From positions 21,288 through 85,287 of the forward strand of contig NZ_BBMP01000009.1 in the NCBI RefSeq assembly GCF_000755245.1: a stretch of 64,000 nucleotides of DNA. Reading direction: 5' to 3'. The notes under the pieces are model-generated. The model did not search any database and was not told the DNA's origin. It saw only the letters and a list, made by a program, of their open reading frames with translations. Below, piece by piece: positions 62,467-64,000 of this stretch (positions are counted from its first letter, which is position 1; every line of letters begins with the position of its first letter). A program made the translations under genes and the position numbers. Source of the DNA: Halococcus sediminicola (GTDB lineage Archaea; Halobacteriota; Halobacteria; Halobacteriales; Halococcaceae).

Positions 62467-63685
62467 CGTCGCCCTCCGCGCCGACCGCGGTCGGCTGTGC
62501 GGCGTGCGCTTCGACGTACTCTTCGAGCATCCCGAACTGTTTGGAGAGGTCGTGTTCGTCGACGCCGAGCGGCGCTTTGAAAAAGGAGGCGAGGTGGCGC
62601 TGTAATCCCGACTCGCCCCGCTCGTCGGCGAACGCGAGCAATCGCGCGAGATCGAGTATCAATGGTGCGGCGAGCGCCGAATCGGAGCCCTCCCACGTGA
62701 ACTGGAGTTTCATGTCGGTGTCGAGAAAGCCACGGAAACGGATGTCGTCCCACGCGGTCTTCCAGTCGCCGAGCGCGGGCGTGTAGTCGATCCGGACCCG
62801 GTTGTGGAGGTCCTCGTCGAGGATGCCATCGAGCACGCCACCCTTGCTCGCCAACTTTCCAGCTTTGTTCGCGTCGTCTTCGAGCACCTTTCCATCTTTG
62901 TTTCCGAGGATGTTGTGGCCCTCCCATGAGCGCACGCGGAGGTTGCGCCCGGCGAACATCGGCGCGAGCGCGGACTTCATCAGCGTCTCGCCCGTCTTGC
63001 CGTCCTTGCCCATGTGCGGAACGCCCTTGCGCTCGGCCAACTCGCGCAGTCCGCCCAGCGCGTTCGCGGCGTTCGGCGTGAAGTTCACGAACGGATGCCC
63101 GTCGGCGAGCGCGGCGTAGGCATAGAGAGAACTCGCCGGCAGCGGCTCGTCCTCGTCGAGCGCGTACTCGATGGCCTCGATGGAATCGTACTTCTCGGGA
63201 TCGGCCGGCAGCGGCTCCGAGGAGGCGACGTTGATGATAACCACTCGCTCCAGATCGTTCTTGCTGGCGAAATCGGCGTAGTCCGCGCGAATCCTGTCGG
63301 CGATTTCGCGCAGCGGGAGTGCGTCTTCGAGGGTCGCCTCGTCGGCTAGCTCCGCGACCGCCTGCCCGCAGTTGCGTGCCGTGCCGGTCTCGATGCGCTC
63401 GTCGATTTCGTCGAGGTCATCGCGGACGGCATCGAGCGTGTCCCGATCGGGAACCCCGTTGCGCTCGCTGAGTCGTTTTGCCGTTGCGACGACGCGTTCC
63501 GTCTGGATGTCGTGGCCGCCGAAGACCAGCGAATTCGTGGGAACGAGGTCGAGCGCATCACACGGCGCGCGCCCGGTGACCATGCCGGTTGTATCGATCA
63601 CACCGTGGGCGATGGCGCGCGCCCCGACCATTGCCGTCGTGGCGATGTTCCCGCGCGCGCCGACGAGCCAGACGCCGGTGGTCAT
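62459..63685 (-). CDS. ino1: Inositol-3-phosphate synthase
   Basis: 408 aa from ATG 63685 (a GTG two codons upstream is possible). NAD-binding GVWLVGARGNIATTAMVGA at the N-terminus; later family stretches VVIINVASSEPL, NFTPNAANALGGLRELAERK, GKDGKTGETLMKSALAPMF, NILGNKDGKVL and MKLQFTWEGSDSALAAPLIL. It converts glucose 6-phosphate to 1L-myo-inositol 1-phosphate with bound NAD. Coupled to the phosphodiesterase gene downstream and divergent from a TatD-type gene. Confidence 0.92.
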   Translation of the reverse strand: MTTGVWLVGARGNIATTAMVGARAIAHGVIDTTGMVTGRAPCDALDLVPTNSLVFGGHDIQTERVVATAKRLSERNGVPDRDTLDAVRDDLDEIDERIETGTARNCGQAVAELADEATLEDALPLREIADRIRADYADFASKNDLERVVIINVASSEPLPADPEKYDSIEAIEYALDEDEPLPASSLYAYAALADGHPFVNFTPNAANALGGLRELAERKGVPHMGKDGKTGETLMKSALAPMFAGRNLRVRSWEGHNILGNKDGKVLEDDANKAGKLASKGGVLDGILDEDLHNRVRIDYTPALGDWKTAWDDIRFRGFLDTDMKLQFTWEGSDSALAAPLILDLARLLAFADERGESGLQRHLASFFKAPLGVDEHDLSKQFGMLEEYVEAHAAQPTAVGAEGDDD

Positions 63686-63907
63686 ATACACCGATTTCGA
63701 GCATACCTAGGGGTTGTTTGTGGTTGGTTAGGTTCGGGTGACACTGACTGTTCGTGAGTAATAACTGTATTTCTGACCACTGTTATCCATCACCACAGTA
63801 GGGGGAGTAATATAGTCTTTGGGAGATGTGGTTGGTATTTCGTTTGTAGCGATATTTTTGATTGAATTTGCCGATGGATATAGTATGATAGAGACTAAAC
63901 GTGATGC

Positions 63908-64000
63908 ATGGAGATCATCGACCCGCACATGCACATGGTCTCGCGCTCGGCCGACGACTACGCACGGGCGCGTCGGGCTGGCATCGAGTGCTGCATCGAA
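63908..64000 (+). CDS. TatD-family hydrolase, N-terminus only
   Basis: 31 codons to the window edge: MEIIDPHMHMVSRSADDYAR. The DPHxH metal-binding motif at the start of an amidohydrolase/TatD barrel is clear. Located head-to-head with the inositol-phosphate synthase operon; in ebo clusters the TatD-like protein is EboB. Confidence 0.75.
   Translation, partial: MEIIDPHMHMVSRSADDYARARRAGIECCIE

Noticed and set aside
61354..62580. 408-codon plus-strand frame opposite the phosphodiesterase gene
   Set aside because: The minus strand carries all catalytic motifs and operon overlap; the plus frame has none.

Overview
The window is haloarchaeal (class Halobacteria): GC-rich coding DNA with long antisense shadow ORFs, acidic proteins, leaderless genes with TATA-like boxes about 25 nt upstream of the start, and families typical of the group (DUF2270, DUF7282-type surface domains, Gfo6 xylose dehydrogenase, ISH3, IS1341-type TnpB). 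I cannot name the genus. One tRNA is present (tRNA-Leu, anticodon UAA); I saw no rRNA or CRISPR array.

Layout. 1-4540: cytochrome c maturation (thioredoxin-like protein, CcmF, a membrane-anchored surface protein). 4554-10081: a sulfur-trafficking cluster (DsrE-like, TusA, rhodanese/metallo-hydrolase fusion, two YeeE/YedE half-transporters, DUF2270 protein, winged-helix regulator) with ATTG/CAAT palindromes in its promoters. 10197-22011: an arsenic island (47-aa Cys-pair protein, two ArsR regulators, ArsP-type permease, ACR3, ArsC, Rid protein, MFS exporter) bracketed by two oppositely oriented copies of one IS4-like element; one copy is intact, the other broken.

22116-46906 is plasmid or integrative-element DNA. 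A segregation locus (seven tandem 13-bp iterons, ParA, small acidic partner) has been split by an IS1341-type element carrying tnpB and a divergent 44-aa protein. Degraded plasmid genes and a 1.4-kb gene-free stretch with repeated CTGGACCCC motifs follow. Then comes an eight-gene leftward operon that looks like a conjugative type IV secretion system: VirB2-like pilin, VirB6-like channel, VirB3/PrgI-like protein, VirB4 ATPase with two added helix-hairpin-helix domains, small membrane and P-loop proteins, and a 1356-aa VirD4-like ATPase. Two divergent surface genes and two regulators flank it. I saw no relaxase.

46907-61000 is a patchwork: SafE-like assembly protein, copper amine oxidase, tRNA-Leu, xylose dehydrogenase, several small regulators, a cold-shock-like protein, a secreted TIM-barrel protein, and many remnants (MATE pump, IS5/IS4-like, IS630, ISH3, EamA). 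61114-64000 is the edge of what looks like an ebo-type cluster: phosphodiesterase-fold protein, inositol-3-phosphate synthase and a divergent TatD hydrolase cut by the window end.
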